From NCBI RefSeq assembly GCF_947090785.1, contig NZ_OX352320.1, forward strand, positions 930,001-994,000: DNA of 64,000 nucleotides, read 5' to 3'. The notes under the pieces are model-generated. The model searched no databases, was not told the DNA's origin, and worked only from the letters and a program-made list of their open reading frames with translations. The position numbers and the translations under genes were made by a program. This stretch comes from Rheinheimera sp. MM224 (GTDB taxonomy: Bacteria > Pseudomonadota > Gammaproteobacteria > Enterobacterales > Alteromonadaceae). Positions 40,659-52,506 of this stretch are shown piece by piece. Positions within the stretch are counted from its first letter, which is position 1; each line of letters starts with the position of its first letter.

Positions 40659-42389
40659 GTGAGTATCACCAAAGAATTACAGCGCCGGTCTGTGCCGGCT
40701 ATTTCCTCTGAATTGGCGCAGTATCATCCGGTGATCCAGCGTATTTACGCCAGTCGCGGTATTGAAAGCTCACTGCAACTGGCGCGGGGCGCAGCTCAAC
40801 TGCTGCCTTTTACTTTGCTTAAAGGTATTGCTCCTGCCGTTGCTTTGTTGATTGATGCGTTACAGCAGCAACAGCATATTGTCATAGTCGGCGATTTTGA
40901 TGCAGATGGCGCCACCAGCACAGCCACTTTGCTGACCGGCTTAAAAAGCCTGGGTTTTAAGCATGTGGAGTATCTGGTGCCCAACCGTTTTGAATACGGT
41001 TATGGTTTGTCTGTCGAAATGGCAGAAATTGCTGTGGCTCAAGGCGCTCAGCTGATAGTCACAGTCGACAATGGTATTTCAGCTATTGACGGTATAGCTC
41101 TGGCGAAAAAAATGGGCGTGAAAGTGCTGGTCACAGACCACCATTTACCGGGCAACGAGCTGCCGAACGCTGACGCTATAGTCAATCCAAACCAGCCGGG
41201 TTGTGACTTTCCCAGTAAGCAACTGGCCGGTGTAGGTGTAGCCTTTTATCTGTTGCTGGCGCTGCGTGCTGAACTTCGTATTCAAGGTTATTTTACTGAA
41301 ACTCAGCCTGAACCTAATTTGGCGGATCTGTTGGATCTGGTCGCTTTAGGCACAGTAGCTGACGTAGTGCCACTGGATACTAATAACCGTATTCTGGTGC
41401 ATCAGGGCCTGCAACGTATTCGCAGTGGCAAAGCCCGACCTGGTATTCAGGCCTTAATTGATATTGCCAATCGTAAAGCGGAAAAACTGACAGCGCAGGA
41501 TTTTGGTTTTGCTTTAGCGCCACGTTTAAATGCTGCAGGGCGTTTAGATGATATGGGGCTTGGTATCAGCTGTTTATTAGCGCCTGATTTACCCCGAGCC
41601 CGTATGTATGCCGCTGAATTGGATAGCTTAAACGTCGAGCGTCGTGAAATAGAGCAGGGCATGCAGCAGGAAGCTCAGGCTTATCTGCAGCGGTTGTCTT
41701 TCGCTGCTGAAGAGTTGCCTGATGCCTTATGTTTGTACCAGAGTGACTGGCATCAGGGCGTGATAGGAATTCTGGCTGGCCGGATTAAAGAGCAATACCA
41801 CAGACCTGTGCTGGTGTTTGCGCAAGGCGATGAAGGCGAGCTGAAAGGTTCTGCCCGTTCTATTTCAGGCCTGCATATCCGCGATTTATTAGATGAAGTC
41901 TCTACTCAATACCCAGGCTTGATTAAAAAGTTTGGTGGCCATGCCATGGCGGCAGGTCTAACTATTGCTGAAGAACGTTTTGAGACCTTTAAACTGGCGC
42001 TGAATTTCGTCGCTAAAAAGTATCTGACCCCAGAGCTTTTGACTGCTGTGCTGTATACAGACGGTGATTTGAGTAGTGATTGTTTGTCTGTACCTTTTGC
42101 CCGGCTGCTACAACAAGCTGGCCCCTGGGGACAAGCTTTTCCTGAACCCGTGTTTGAAGGTGAGTTTGTCATACGCCAACAACGTCTGTTGGCGGATAAA
42201 CACCTGAAGCTGATGCTGGAATCTAGTGATGGCAGCTTAGTGGATGCCATCTGGTTTAACGCCGACAACAAAGCATGGCCTGATGCCAACGTAAAAAAAA
42301 TCCGTGTGGCTTATCAGCTGGATATCAACGACTACCGCGACCAACAGTCTGTGCAGTTGATTGTCCGGTTGATTGAAAAAATCGGCTAG
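40659..42389 (+). CDS. recJ: single-stranded-DNA-specific exonuclease RecJ
   Basis: RecJ degrades single-stranded DNA 5' to 3' in recombination and mismatch repair. The 576 residues contain the DHH phosphoesterase motifs: VGDFDADGATST, VTVDNGIS, VTDHHLPG (DHH), AVINPNQPGCDFPSKQLAGVGVAFYLL-type segment around 170-200, and the DHHA1 portion with SARSISGLHIRDLL and KFGGHAMAAGLT. The start is GTG 40659. Gene order dsbC-recJ-prfB agrees with E. coli. Confidence 0.96.
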   Translation: MSITKELQRRSVPAISSELAQYHPVIQRIYASRGIESSLQLARGAAQLLPFTLLKGIAPAVALLIDALQQQQHIVIVGDFDADGATSTATLLTGLKSLGFKHVEYLVPNRFEYGYGLSVEMAEIAVAQGAQLIVTVDNGISAIDGIALAKKMGVKVLVTDHHLPGNELPNADAIVNPNQPGCDFPSKQLAGVGVAFYLLLALRAELRIQGYFTETQPEPNLADLLDLVALGTVADVVPLDTNNRILVHQGLQRIRSGKARPGIQALIDIANRKAEKLTAQDFGFALAPRLNAAGRLDDMGLGISCLLAPDLPRARMYAAELDSLNVERREIEQGMQQEAQAYLQRLSFAAEELPDALCLYQSDWHQGVIGILAGRIKEQYHRPVLVFAQGDEGELKGSARSISGLHIRDLLDEVSTQYPGLIKKFGGHAMAAGLTIAEERFETFKLALNFVAKKYLTPELLTAVLYTDGDLSSDCLSVPFARLLQQAGPWGQAFPEPVFEGEFVIRQQRLLADKHLKLMLESSDGSLVDAIWFNADNKAWPDANVKKIRVAYQLDINDYRDQQSVQLIVRLIEKIG

Positions 42390-42527
42390 TTCCCTGAAAA
42401 GCAGTTTTTGCAGGGCGTTTATTTAAAGACCCCTGCAGAATCCTCTACAGAAAATCGTCGGGATGGCTGCATGTCTGCTGAAAAATTGCTACAATCGCCA
42501 CCAATTTTTTCCTAAGCGCCTTAAATC

Positions 42528-43626
42528 ATGTTTGAAGTAAATCCGGTATACAACGCCATTAAAGATCTGACTGAACGCACTAACGTGCTTCGGGGGTATC
42601 TTTGACTACGACGCCAAAAAAGAAAAGCTAGAAGAAGTCAGCCGTGAGCTGGAAGATTCTGCAGTCTGGAACAACCCCGAAAATGCACAGGCATTAGGCA
42701 AAGAACGTTCAGCGCTGGAGCAGATTGTTGGCACCATCGACAAGCTGGATCAGGGCCTGGAAGACGTGGCTGGCTTAGTGGAGCTGGCGGTTGAAGCTGA
42801 AGATGAAGATACTTTTATCGAAGCTCAGACTGAACTGGCCGACTTAGAATTACAGCTGGCTAAGCTGGAGTTCCGTCGTATGTTCTCTGGTAAAAGCGAT
42901 CCGAGCGATTGTTATCTGGATATTCAATCTGGTTCTGGTGGTACTGAAGCTCAGGACTGGGCCAGCATTTTAATGCGTATGTATCTGCGTTGGGGTGAAG
43001 CTAAAGGCTTTAAACCTGAGTTATACGAAGTGACTGACGGCGACGTGGCCGGCATCAAAGGTTGTACTATCAAATTTACCGGCGAATATGCCTATGGCTG
43101 GTTACGGACTGAAACTGGTGTACACCGTTTAGTGCGTAAAAGCCCATTTGACTCAGGCAACCGTCGCCATACTTCTTTTGCGTCAGTGTTTGTGTCGCCT
43201 GAAGTCGATGACGATATTGAAATCGAAATCAATCCGGCCGACTTACGTATTGATACTTACCGTGCTTCAGGCGCTGGTGGTCAGCACGTGAACAGAACCG
43301 ACTCAGCGGTCCGTATTACTCACTTACCAACCAATATTGTGGTGCAGTGTCAGAACGATAGATCGCAGCATAAAAACCGTGACAACGCTTATAAGCAGTT
43401 ACGTGCCAAGTTGTATGAGTTTGAACTGCAAAAGCAAAACGCTGAAAAACAAGCACTGGAAGACACCAAGTCGGATATCGGCTGGGGCAGTCAAATCCGC
43501 TCTTACGTGCTGGATGACTCGCGTATTAAAGACTTACGCACAGGCGTGGAAACCCGCAATACCCAGGCGGTATTGGACGGCGATCTCGACAAATTTATTG
43601 AAGCCAGCTTAAAAGCCGGTTTGTAA
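42528..43626 (+). CDS. prfB: peptide chain release factor 2, programmed +1 frameshift
   Basis: RF2 releases peptides at UGA and UAA. The 365-residue product is made from two frames: codons 1-25 (42528-42602), then +1 to GAC at 42604 and on to 43626. The zero frame hits TGA at 42603. The shift site is given separately. Downstream motifs are complete: the anticodon-like SPF in [11 protein letters not shown] and the catalytic GGQ in [11 protein letters not shown]. The frame break is the family's normal autoregulation, not damage. It is followed by lysS at 25 bp. Confidence 0.97.
42591..42606 (+). promoter_or_regulatory. prfB programmed frameshift site
   Basis: CGGGGG, a Shine-Dalgarno-like stimulator, then TAT, CTT and the in-frame stop TGA followed by C. 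E. coli has AGGGGG in the same place. Slippage of CTT by one base restores the RF2 frame when RF2 is scarce. Confidence 0.95.
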
Positions 43627-43651
43627 TTTAGCTTACTATCAGGAACTTATC

Positions 43652-45178
43652 ATGTCTGAACAGAATACTCCTATTGAAGAACATCAAGACGTTAATAAAC
43701 TGATTGCTGAGCGTAAACATAAGCTGGCTGGATTACGTGAACTGGGTAACCCATTCCCAAACGACTTTCGCCGTGATGCCACTTCGGATCAGATCCATGC
43801 CCAGTACGAGCATCTGAGCAAGGAAGAGCTGGAAGAGAAAAAAATCCGTGTCACTGTAGCAGGTCGTATGATGCTGCGTCGTATCATGGGTAAAGCCAGC
43901 TTTACTACTATTCAGGACGTGGGCGGCAAGCTGCAGTTGTATGTAGCACGCGACAGTCTGGCCGAAAATGTCTACAACGAAGGCTTCAAGAAGTGGGATT
44001 TAGGCGACATAGTAGGCGGTAGCGGCGTGTTGTTTAAAACTCAGACCGGTGAGCTGACTGTATGGTTAGACGAAATCCGTTTACTGACCAAAGCCTTGCG
44101 TCCATTGCCGGATAAATTCCACGGTTTAACCGATCAGGAAGCGTGTTACCGTCAGCGTTATTTAGATTTGATTGTGAACGATCAGTCACGCAAAACCTTT
44201 TTAATCCGTTCAAAAACTGTGGCTTATATCCGTCAGTTCTTTAACAGCAAAGGCTTTTTAGAAGTAGAAACCCCAATGCTGCAAAGCATTCCGGGTGGTG
44301 CTTCGGCCCGTCCGTTTGAGACGCACCACAATGCGCTGGATATGCAAATGTTCCTGCGTATTGCACCAGAGCTGTATTTAAAGCGTTTAGTGGTTGGTGG
44401 TTTTGAAAAAGTATTTGAGCTGAACCGTAACTTCCGTAACGAAGGCGTTTCAACCCGTCATAACCCGGAATTCACTATGCTGGAATTCTACTGGGCTTAT
44501 GCCGATTACAACGATTTAATGGATATCACTGAAGAGTTATTCCGTGGTCTGGCGCAGTCTGTGCTGGGTACTACTGAAGTGCCTTATCAGGGCAACCTGT
44601 TTGACTTTGGTAAACCTTTTGCCCGTATGTCCGTGACTGAATCTATTCTGCACTACAACCCTGAAGTGAAAATCGAGCAGTTAACCACCCGTGAAGCGGT
44701 AGCTGAACTTGCCAAGTCATTAGGTATTGAAGTGAAAGCCAACTATGGTCATGGCCGTATTCTGATGGAAGTCTTTGATGAGCTGGTCGAAACCAAGCTG
44801 CAACAACCTACTTTTATCACAGAATACCCGGCAGAGATTTCTCCGCTGGCCCGTCGTAATGATCACAATCCGGAAATCACTGACCGTTTTGAGTTCTTTA
44901 TCGGTGGTCGTGAATTAGGCAATGGTTTCAGCGAATTAAACGATGCTGAAGATCAGGCTGAACGTTTCCGCGAGCAGGTTGCACAAAAAGAAGCTGGTGA
45001 TGATGAAGCCATGTACTACGACGAAGATTTCGTTACAGCACTGGAGCATGGTTTACCACCAACAGCGGGTCAGGGTATTGGTATCGACCGTCTGGTGATG
45101 TTACTGGCCGACGCGCCAAGCATCCGTGACGTCATTCTGTTCCCGCATATGCGCCATACAGATAAACACGGCTCATAA
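43652..45178 (+). CDS. lysS: lysyl-tRNA synthetase, class II
   Basis: LysS charges tRNA-Lys. The 508-residue enzyme has an N-terminal OB-fold (about 55-170, [18 protein letters not shown] split over the strand) and the class II core with motif 2 ([20 protein letters not shown] segment) and motif 3 ([13 protein letters not shown]). The ATG at 43652 is preceded by AGGAAC. It ends the recJ-prfB-lysS group; a strong terminator follows. Confidence 0.97.
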   Translation: MSEQNTPIEEHQDVNKLIAERKHKLAGLRELGNPFPNDFRRDATSDQIHAQYEHLSKEELEEKKIRVTVAGRMMLRRIMGKASFTTIQDVGGKLQLYVARDSLAENVYNEGFKKWDLGDIVGGSGVLFKTQTGELTVWLDEIRLLTKALRPLPDKFHGLTDQEACYRQRYLDLIVNDQSRKTFLIRSKTVAYIRQFFNSKGFLEVETPMLQSIPGGASARPFETHHNALDMQMFLRIAPELYLKRLVVGGFEKVFELNRNFRNEGVSTRHNPEFTMLEFYWAYADYNDLMDITEELFRGLAQSVLGTTEVPYQGNLFDFGKPFARMSVTESILHYNPEVKIEQLTTREAVAELAKSLGIEVKANYGHGRILMEVFDELVETKLQQPTFITEYPAEISPLARRNDHNPEITDRFEFFIGGRELGNGFSELNDAEDQAERFREQVAQKEAGDDEAMYYDEDFVTALEHGLPPTAGQGIGIDRLVMLLADAPSIRDVILFPHMRHTDKHGS

Positions 45179-45189
45179 CACTCCCCCTA

Positions 45190-45217
45190 CAAAGGCAGCA
45201 TCAGCTGCCTTTGTTTT
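45190..45217 (+). terminator. intrinsic terminator of lysS
   Basis: CAAAGGCAGC-ATCA-GCTGCCTTTG followed by TTTTA, 12 bp after the stop codon. Confidence 0.85.
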
Positions 45218-45289
45218 ACCGTTTTAAGCCAAAATCGGCGCCTTTGACAGGGGCTTGCTGATTTATTATTTTTTTATCCTGCCTTTTGA

Positions 45290-45318
45290 TTGAGCGACAA
45301 GCCGCCCTTTGTTATAAT
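45290..45318 (+). promoter_or_regulatory. pyrG promoter with C-run at the start region
   Basis: TTGAGC and a perfect TATAAT are spaced by 17 bp. The predicted initiation region reads TTCCCCCCG, so transcription probably starts within a run of C residues. Confidence 0.65.
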
Positions 45319-45341
45319 TTCCCCCCGTCCTAAGTTCGTAA

Positions 45342-47012
<1,671 letters not shown>

Positions 47013-47020
47013 CCAGTTGC

Positions 47021-47046
47021 AGCCGGGCTATTAGTCCGGCTTTTTT
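47021..47046 (+). terminator. terminator-like hairpin between pyrG and eno
   Basis: AGCCGGGCTA/TTAGTCCGGCT pairs with a mismatch and is followed by a T run. It lies just 26 bp before the eno ATG, so some read-through or a separate eno promoter inside pyrG is expected. Confidence 0.7.
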
Positions 47047-47071
47047 ATGCGACAAACATAAGGGGATTTAC

Positions 47072-48367
47072 ATGTCTGAGATCGTCAATATTATCGCCCG
47101 TGAGATCATGGATTCACGCGGTAACCCAACAGTAGAAGCCGACGTTTTCCTGGCCAGTGGTGCTATGGGTCGTGGCTGTGCGCCATCAGGTGCTTCTACT
47201 GGTACCCGTGAAGCTTTAGAGCTGCGCGACGGTGACAAAAGCCGTTATTTAGGTAAAGGCGTGCGTACTGCAGTTGCCAATATCGATGGCCCAATCAAAG
47301 CAGCTTTATTGGGTAAAAGTGCCTATAAGCAAGCTGAAGTGGACCAGATCATGATCGATCTGGATGGCACTGAGTCTAAATCTAAATTAGGCGCTAATGC
47401 TATTCTGGCTGTGTCTTTAGCTGTAGCCCGCGCAGCTGCTGCTGACAAAAAAATCCCACTGTATCAGCACATTGCCGACTTAAACGGCACACCAGGTGTG
47501 TACTCCATGCCAGTACCTATGATGAACATCATCAACGGTGGTGAGCATGCGGATAACAACGTCGATATTCAGGAATTTATGGTGCAGCCTGTTGGCGCTA
47601 AAACTTTCGCTGAAGCTCTGCGTATGGGCGCTGAAATTTTCCATCAGCTGAAAAAAGAACTGCACAGCCAGGGCTTAAATACAGCTGTAGGTGATGAAGG
47701 TGGTTTTGCTCCGGATCTGAAATCAAACGAAGAAGCTTTAACTGTGATTTCTAAAGCTGTGGCTTCAGCTGGTTATGAGCTGAACAAAGACATCACTTTA
47801 GCCTTAGACTGCGCTGCATCTGAGTTTTATGTTGATGGTAAGTACAAACTGTCTGGCGAAGGCAAAGAATTCACTTCCTATGAGTTCAATGACTTCCTGG
47901 CTGGTTTAGCCACCCGTTTCCCTATCATTTCTATTGAAGACGGTTTAGACGAATCGGATTGGGATGGCTGGAAAGACATGACCAATAAAATGGGCGATAA
48001 AATCCAACTGGTAGGCGACGATTTATTCGTCACCAACACCAAGATTCTGACCCGTGGTATTGAGCAGGGCATTGGTAACTCTATCCTGATCAAATTTAAC
48101 CAAATTGGTAGCTTAACTGAAACTTTAGCCGCCATTAAAATGGCGAAAGATGCGGGTTTCACTGCAGTTATTTCTCACCGTTCAGGCGAAACTGAAGATT
48201 CCTTTATTGCTGACTTAGCTGTAGGTACAGCTGCTGGTCAAATCAAAACAGGTTCTTTATGCCGCTCAGACCGCGTGTCTAAGTACAACCAATTACTGCG
48301 TATTGAGCAGGAATTAGGTGCTAAAGCCCCGTACCGTGGCCGTGTAGAAATTAAAGGCCAGGCGTAA
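47072..48367 (+). CDS. eno: enolase
   Basis: Enolase interconverts 2-phosphoglycerate and phosphoenolpyruvate and is also a degradosome subunit. The 431-residue protein has the full set of motifs: [49 protein letters not shown], the Mg2+ ligands in [11 protein letters not shown] and GDDLFVTN, catalytic Lys in LIKFNQIG and [18 protein letters not shown] precedes ATG 47072. A palindromic repeat follows the stop. Confidence 0.98.
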   Translation: MSEIVNIIAREIMDSRGNPTVEADVFLASGAMGRGCAPSGASTGTREALELRDGDKSRYLGKGVRTAVANIDGPIKAALLGKSAYKQAEVDQIMIDLDGTESKSKLGANAILAVSLAVARAAAADKKIPLYQHIADLNGTPGVYSMPVPMMNIINGGEHADNNVDIQEFMVQPVGAKTFAEALRMGAEIFHQLKKELHSQGLNTAVGDEGGFAPDLKSNEEALTVISKAVASAGYELNKDITLALDCAASEFYVDGKYKLSGEGKEFTSYEFNDFLAGLATRFPIISIEDGLDESDWDGWKDMTNKMGDKIQLVGDDLFVTNTKILTRGIEQGIGNSILIKFNQIGSLTETLAAIKMAKDAGFTAVISHRSGETEDSFIADLAVGTAAGQIKTGSLCRSDRVSKYNQLLRIEQELGAKAPYRGRVEIKGQA

Positions 48368-48384
48368 GCCAGGCCAGATAAACT

Positions 48385-48417
48385 AATCAAGGGGTCTCTT
48401 ACTCTGACCCCTTGATT
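48385..48417. repeat. GGGGTC...GACCCC hairpin, copy 4 (variant)
   Basis: AATCAAGGGGTC-TCTTACTCT-GACCCCTTGATT has a 12-bp stem and a loop that contains CTCT next to GACCCC, the right half of the family motif. It lies 17 bp after the eno stop. Confidence 0.65.
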
Positions 48418-48446
48418 GGTTTTGCTCCCTTGATTACCATCAACGG

Positions 48447-49091
48447 ATGAAAAAACATTCAGCCGATCAACATCAGCTGTGGCAAGGCCCGGCGCAGGAC
48501 CTGACTTATACAGAGCTTTGTAATGCTTTGTATGAACGGGAGTTGATGCGTTATGCAAAAATGCCGCCCGAATTTTTCGCCAGTCTGCAAAAACGATTAG
48601 CCAGTTTACCTTTTTATATTCGCCGCGCTGCCAGCAGTATTTTGTCACATAAGTCTCCGCTTGAAATCGATAGTCAGAATGCCAGTTGGATGGGACGTCA
48701 GAGCCCACAGTGTCCGGCCAAAGAGCAGGGTATAGAGCAAATTGAACAGTTTTATCTAAAACACAGCAAACTGGCGTTATTAGTCCCTGTGTACCAGAAC
48801 CAGCAGTCTCTTGAAACCGTCTGGTTGGATTCGGTGGATGAAGTTGATATGGCTGGTCAACGACTGCACTGCAACGAACATGGCTGGTTTAGTTTTAACG
48901 GCACACCTCTTACCGACGAAAACAGTGATAAATTCCTGCTCAAGCCGACAAAAAGCTTAATGACAGCTGCTTGTTGTGGTCATCAATGGCTTAACGGCGA
49001 ACGCAAAACCCCACGAGTGTTGAGTTTAAGAGAATTATTGCTGGCAAGCCGGCTGAATTGGCAGAACTTTGCTAAGCCTTTTCAGCCTTAA
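48447..49091 (+). CDS. unrecognised soluble protein
   Basis: The 214-residue product was not matched to any family I know. It is soluble, rather basic (many Lys/Arg in the N-terminal half), with three regions: an N-terminal helical part (1-70, TYTELCNALYERELMRYAK), a middle acidic part (about 95-140) and a C-terminal part with CCGHQWLNGERK and LSLRELLLASRLNW. The ATG at 48447 is the first in frame. It precedes the ftsB operon by 104 bp and follows eno, so it could be transcribed with either. Full length and clear codon usage like its neighbours support a real gene. Confidence 0.7.
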   Translation: MKKHSADQHQLWQGPAQDLTYTELCNALYERELMRYAKMPPEFFASLQKRLASLPFYIRRAASSILSHKSPLEIDSQNASWMGRQSPQCPAKEQGIEQIEQFYLKHSKLALLVPVYQNQQSLETVWLDSVDEVDMAGQRLHCNEHGWFSFNGTPLTDENSDKFLLKPTKSLMTAACCGHQWLNGERKTPRVLSLRELLLASRLNWQNFAKPFQP

Positions 49092-49195
49092 GTGGCGTTT
49101 TTGTGCAGCAAGCCTTTATTTTCGGCCTTATTAGGGCTTTCCAGTCCGGCCGATAAGCTTCATAATACTTTCATCTCTTTATTTTTTGGTTCGAT

Positions 49196-49480
49196 ATGCG
49201 CCTGTTGGTTTTATTGCTACTCACGCTGCTTGCAGCTCTTCAACACCGCTTGTGGCTTGGCCAACATAGCGTGATGGAGTATTGGGCGCATAAAACTGAA
49301 CTCGCCAAGATGGAACAACAAAATGAAGTGCTGGCTAAGCGTAATAAATTACTGAAGGCCGACGTCACTGACCTGCAAATAGGGTTGGATGCGATTGAAG
49401 AGCGCGCCCGTAACGAACTGGGTTTGATTAGACAAGACGAAGTATTTTTCCGGATTATTACCCCGCTGGATAAAAAATGA
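49196..49480 (+). CDS. ftsB: cell division protein FtsB
   Basis: FtsB forms the FtsQLB complex at the division septum. The 94-residue protein has one N-terminal membrane helix (2-18) and a coiled coil (about 28-75: HKTELAKMEQQNEVLAKRNKLL), followed by the family motif AIEERARNELGLIRQDEVFFRI. The ATG at 49196 leaves a two-residue cytoplasmic tail. Its stop overlaps the ispD ATG (ATGA). Confidence 0.93.
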   Translation: MRLLVLLLLTLLAALQHRLWLGQHSVMEYWAHKTELAKMEQQNEVLAKRNKLLKADVTDLQIGLDAIEERARNELGLIRQDEVFFRIITPLDKK

Positions 49481-50178
49481 CCGCTATTCCTGCTATTGCG
49501 ACTGTGATCCCAGCCGCTGGTGTTGGCAAACGAATGAAGGCGGATAAGCCCAAACAGTACCTGCCACTTTGTGGTGTGACTGTGCTGGAGCAGACTCTGC
49601 GTCGCTTAAAACAAGTTCCTGCTTTACAGCAGTTTTATCTGGCGTTAAGCCCGGACGATCCTTATTTTCCCACATTGCCTTTAGCGACTGACCCGCACAT
49701 TCAACGGCTGGATGGTGGTGCTGAACGTGCCAACTCAGTGCTGAATGCTTTAGTTCAGGTTGATGCCACAGCCTTTCCATGGGTGCTGGTGCATGACGCT
49801 GCTCGTCCTGTAGTGCGGGTTAGTGATATCGAACTTTTAATTGATAGCTGCATCGAAGCTGGTCAGGGTGGCATTTTAGCTACGCCAGTGCGCGATACCA
49901 TGAAACGTGGTTCAGACACTGTACAGCACACTGTTGGCCATACTGTTGATCGGGCAGGTTTATGGCACGCCTATACGCCGCAGTTGTTTCCGACAGCTTT
50001 GCTCAGAGATGCACTGCAACAGGCTTTAGCCCAGGGTGTGGCCATTACCGATGAAGCCAGCGCTATGGAATGGGCAGGATTGCCTGTGCTTTTGGTGCAA
50101 GGACATGCTGACAATATCAAAATTACTCAGGCTGAAGATTTAGCTTTGGCCGCTTTTTATCTGGAGCATTCTGTATGA
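49477..50178 (+). CDS. ispD: 2-C-methyl-D-erythritol 4-phosphate cytidylyltransferase
   Basis: IspD transfers CMP to MEP in the non-mevalonate isoprenoid pathway. The 233-residue protein has the nucleotide-binding [18 protein letters not shown] segment in its first 30 residues, VLVHDAARP in the middle and [13 protein letters not shown] near the C-terminus. ATG overlaps the ftsB stop; its own stop overlaps the ispF start (ATGATG). These overlaps mark a tightly coupled ftsB-ispD-ispF-truD unit. Confidence 0.97.
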   Translation: MTAIPAIATVIPAAGVGKRMKADKPKQYLPLCGVTVLEQTLRRLKQVPALQQFYLALSPDDPYFPTLPLATDPHIQRLDGGAERANSVLNALVQVDATAFPWVLVHDAARPVVRVSDIELLIDSCIEAGQGGILATPVRDTMKRGSDTVQHTVGHTVDRAGLWHAYTPQLFPTALLRDALQQALAQGVAITDEASAMEWAGLPVLLVQGHADNIKITQAEDLALAAFYLEHSV

Positions 50179-50657
50179 TGCCGTTTCGTATTGGCCATGG
50201 TTTTGACGTACACGCTTTTGGTGGCGAAGGCCCCATTACTTTAGGTGGCGTAAAAATACCTTATCAGCAAGGTTTGCTGGCGCATTCAGATGGCGATGTG
50301 GTATTGCATGCCGTATCAGACGCTTTATTAGGTGCTATGGCCTTAGGTGATATAGGCCATCATTTCCCGGACACAGACGCAGCCTTTAAAGGCATAGACA
50401 GCCGTATTTTATTACGCAAGGTGTTTGCTGATGTCAAAGCTTTAGGTTATGAAGTGGGTAATCTGGATGTGACCATTATGGCGCAGGCACCAAAAATGGC
50501 GCCTCATGTCGATGCGATGCGTGCCTGTATTGCCGAAGATCTGGTTTGTGGTTTGTCTCAAGTGAATGTGAAAGCCACGACCACTGAAAAATTGGGGTTT
50601 GTCGGGCGTAAAGAAGGCATTGCCGTCGAAGCCGTCGTGTTGTTGGTGAAGTCCTGA
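50175..50657 (+). CDS. ispF: 2-C-methyl-D-erythritol 2,4-cyclodiphosphate synthase
   Basis: IspF converts CDP-ME 2-phosphate to MEcPP with loss of CMP. The 160-residue protein shows [14 protein letters not shown] with the Zn ligands Asp and His, [31 protein letters not shown] and [16 protein letters not shown]. Two adjacent ATGs (50175, 50178) are possible starts. The stop overlaps the truD ATG. Confidence 0.97.
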   Translation: MMPFRIGHGFDVHAFGGEGPITLGGVKIPYQQGLLAHSDGDVVLHAVSDALLGAMALGDIGHHFPDTDAAFKGIDSRILLRKVFADVKALGYEVGNLDVTIMAQAPKMAPHVDAMRACIAEDLVCGLSQVNVKATTTEKLGFVGRKEGIAVEAVVLLVKS

Positions 50658-51724
50658 TGGCTTTTTCTAAAGAAGCTTCGGCGGTCGAATTACCAAAGCT
50701 AAGTTATTTATACGGTCAGCCTGAAACCACAGCTTTATTACGTGTGCAACCTGATGATTTTATTGTGGTTGAGGAGTTGAGTTTTACACCAACCGGCGCT
50801 GGCGAGCATATGTTGCTGCTGGTGGAAAAAATTGGTCAGAATACACAGTATGTTGCCAAGTTGCTGGCTGAATTGGTCGGCTGCAAAGCCCGACAGGTCA
50901 GTTATGCTGGTTTAAAAGACCGGCATGCTGTAACCCGCCAGTGGTTTTGTGTGCCTGTGCCTATCAAACAACAATTAAACTGGCAGGAATGGAATATCGA
51001 AGGCGTTAAAATTCTCGATAGTATCCGCCATCAGCGCCGGTTAAAGTTAGGCTCGATAAAATACAACGAATTTACCCTGACGTTACGGGATGTCAGTGAT
51101 ATTCCTGCACTGTTAGAGCGGTTAGAGTTGGTTAAAAAAGGCGTGCCGAATTATTACGGCGAACAGCGTTTTGGTATTCAGGGCGGTAATTTACGTTTAG
51201 CTGAACAGCTGTTTTCTGGCGGTGGTATTGAAGATCGGAAAATACGGGGTTTGGCTTTGTCGGCCAGTCGTTCTTTTTTGTTTAATTTACAAGTCGATGC
51301 CCGGGTCAAAGCTGGTACTTTTAATCAGATTTTGACTGGTGAAGTGGTACAACTGGATGGTTCTGGTTCTATTTTTAAAGTGCCGCAGGTCGATGATACC
51401 TTACGGCAGCGTTTGCTCGAGGCTGATATTCATCCTACTGCCGGTTTGTCGGGGTTAGGCGAGCCATTAACTACAGCGGATGCGCTGGCTTTTGAACAAC
51501 AAAGTCTGCAAAATTGGCAGCATTGGGTCGACAAACTGGCCGAGCTCAACGTCAGAGCTGAGCGTCGCTCTATCCGGGTTTTGCCGGCAGAACTAAAGGC
51601 CGAAGTACAAGACCAGAATGTGCAAATAAGCTTTAAATTATATTCAGGTTGTTTTGCCACTTCCGTATTGCGGGAGCTGGTAAATTATCAGGATGTACAA
51701 CGTAATTACGCCACTTTGGATTAA
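50657..51724 (+). CDS. truD: tRNA pseudouridine13 synthase TruD
   Basis: TruD isomerises U13 in tRNA-Glu and others. The 355 residues include QPDDFIVVEEL at the N-terminus, QNTQYVAKLLAELVG, the catalytic Asp in YAGLKDRHAVTRQWF and the PNYYGEQRFGIQGGNL segment, plus ARSFLFNLQ-like LSASRSFLFN. E. coli gene order ispF-truD-surE is kept. Confidence 0.96.
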   Translation: MAFSKEASAVELPKLSYLYGQPETTALLRVQPDDFIVVEELSFTPTGAGEHMLLLVEKIGQNTQYVAKLLAELVGCKARQVSYAGLKDRHAVTRQWFCVPVPIKQQLNWQEWNIEGVKILDSIRHQRRLKLGSIKYNEFTLTLRDVSDIPALLERLELVKKGVPNYYGEQRFGIQGGNLRLAEQLFSGGGIEDRKIRGLALSASRSFLFNLQVDARVKAGTFNQILTGEVVQLDGSGSIFKVPQVDDTLRQRLLEADIHPTAGLSGLGEPLTTADALAFEQQSLQNWQHWVDKLAELNVRAERRSIRVLPAELKAEVQDQNVQISFKLYSGCFATSVLRELVNYQDVQRNYATLD

Positions 51725-51750
51725 GTTTTTTTGCGACGACGGGGTAATAC

Positions 51751-52503
51751 ATGCGGATTTTATTAAGTAACGACGATGGTGTTTATGCCAAAGGCATACA
51801 GGTGCTGCAGCAGGCCTTATCTGAAATTGCAGAAGTCACTACTGTAGGGCCAGATCGCAATTGCAGCGGTGCCAGTAACTCGCTGACGTTGCTTAATCCA
51901 TTGCGCACCCAGCAACTGGACAATGGTTTTATTGCAGTCAATGGCACACCAACCGACTGTGTGCATTTAGCTATTAGCCAGTTATTGGCTGAAACCCCCG
52001 ATCTGGTGGTGGCTGGTATTAACCACGGCGCTAATTTAGGTGACGACGTGCTGTATTCAGGCACTGTGGCTGCAGCTACCGAAGGCCGTCATTTAGGTTT
52101 ACCTGCTATTGCAGTGTCGTTAGCGGGACGGGATGAACAACATTTTGCCACTGCAGCCTACGTCACTGTGCAGGTGATTAAAAAGCTAAAGTCTCATCCG
52201 CTGCCTGCTGACCAAATTTTAAATATTAATGTACCAGCTGTGCCTTTAGATCAGCTGCGCGGCATTCAGGTGACTCGTTTAGGGCGTCGCCATAAAGCGG
52301 AAACGATGCAAAGCTCAACCGACCCTTGGGGTCGGCCAATCTATTGGTATGGCTCTTTAGGGCCAGAGCTTGATGCAGGCCCGGGCACAGACTTTTATGC
52401 CATAGCTCAGGGCTATGCTTCTATTACGCCTTTGCATGTGGATATGACGGCATATCGCAGTATGGAATTATTAACGGACTGGTTAGATGGAATTGAGTGT
52501 TAA
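51751..52503 (+). CDS. surE: 5'/3'-nucleotidase SurE
   Basis: SurE is a metal-dependent phosphatase acting on nucleoside monophosphates. The 250-residue protein shows [13 protein letters not shown] (acidic metal pair), [50 protein letters not shown] (split over the active site) and a C-terminal arm with [16 protein letters not shown]. It lies 26 bp after truD and 3 bp before pcm. Confidence 0.96.
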   Translation: MRILLSNDDGVYAKGIQVLQQALSEIAEVTTVGPDRNCSGASNSLTLLNPLRTQQLDNGFIAVNGTPTDCVHLAISQLLAETPDLVVAGINHGANLGDDVLYSGTVAAATEGRHLGLPAIAVSLAGRDEQHFATAAYVTVQVIKKLKSHPLPADQILNINVPAVPLDQLRGIQVTRLGRRHKAETMQSSTDPWGRPIYWYGSLGPELDAGPGTDFYAIAQGYASITPLHVDMTAYRSMELLTDWLDGIEC

Positions 52504-52506
52504 GTT

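Noticed and set aside
42528..42766. Apparent pseudogene or late start of prfB
   Set aside because: The stop at 42603 is the programmed frameshift site; the N-terminal 25 codons match RF2.
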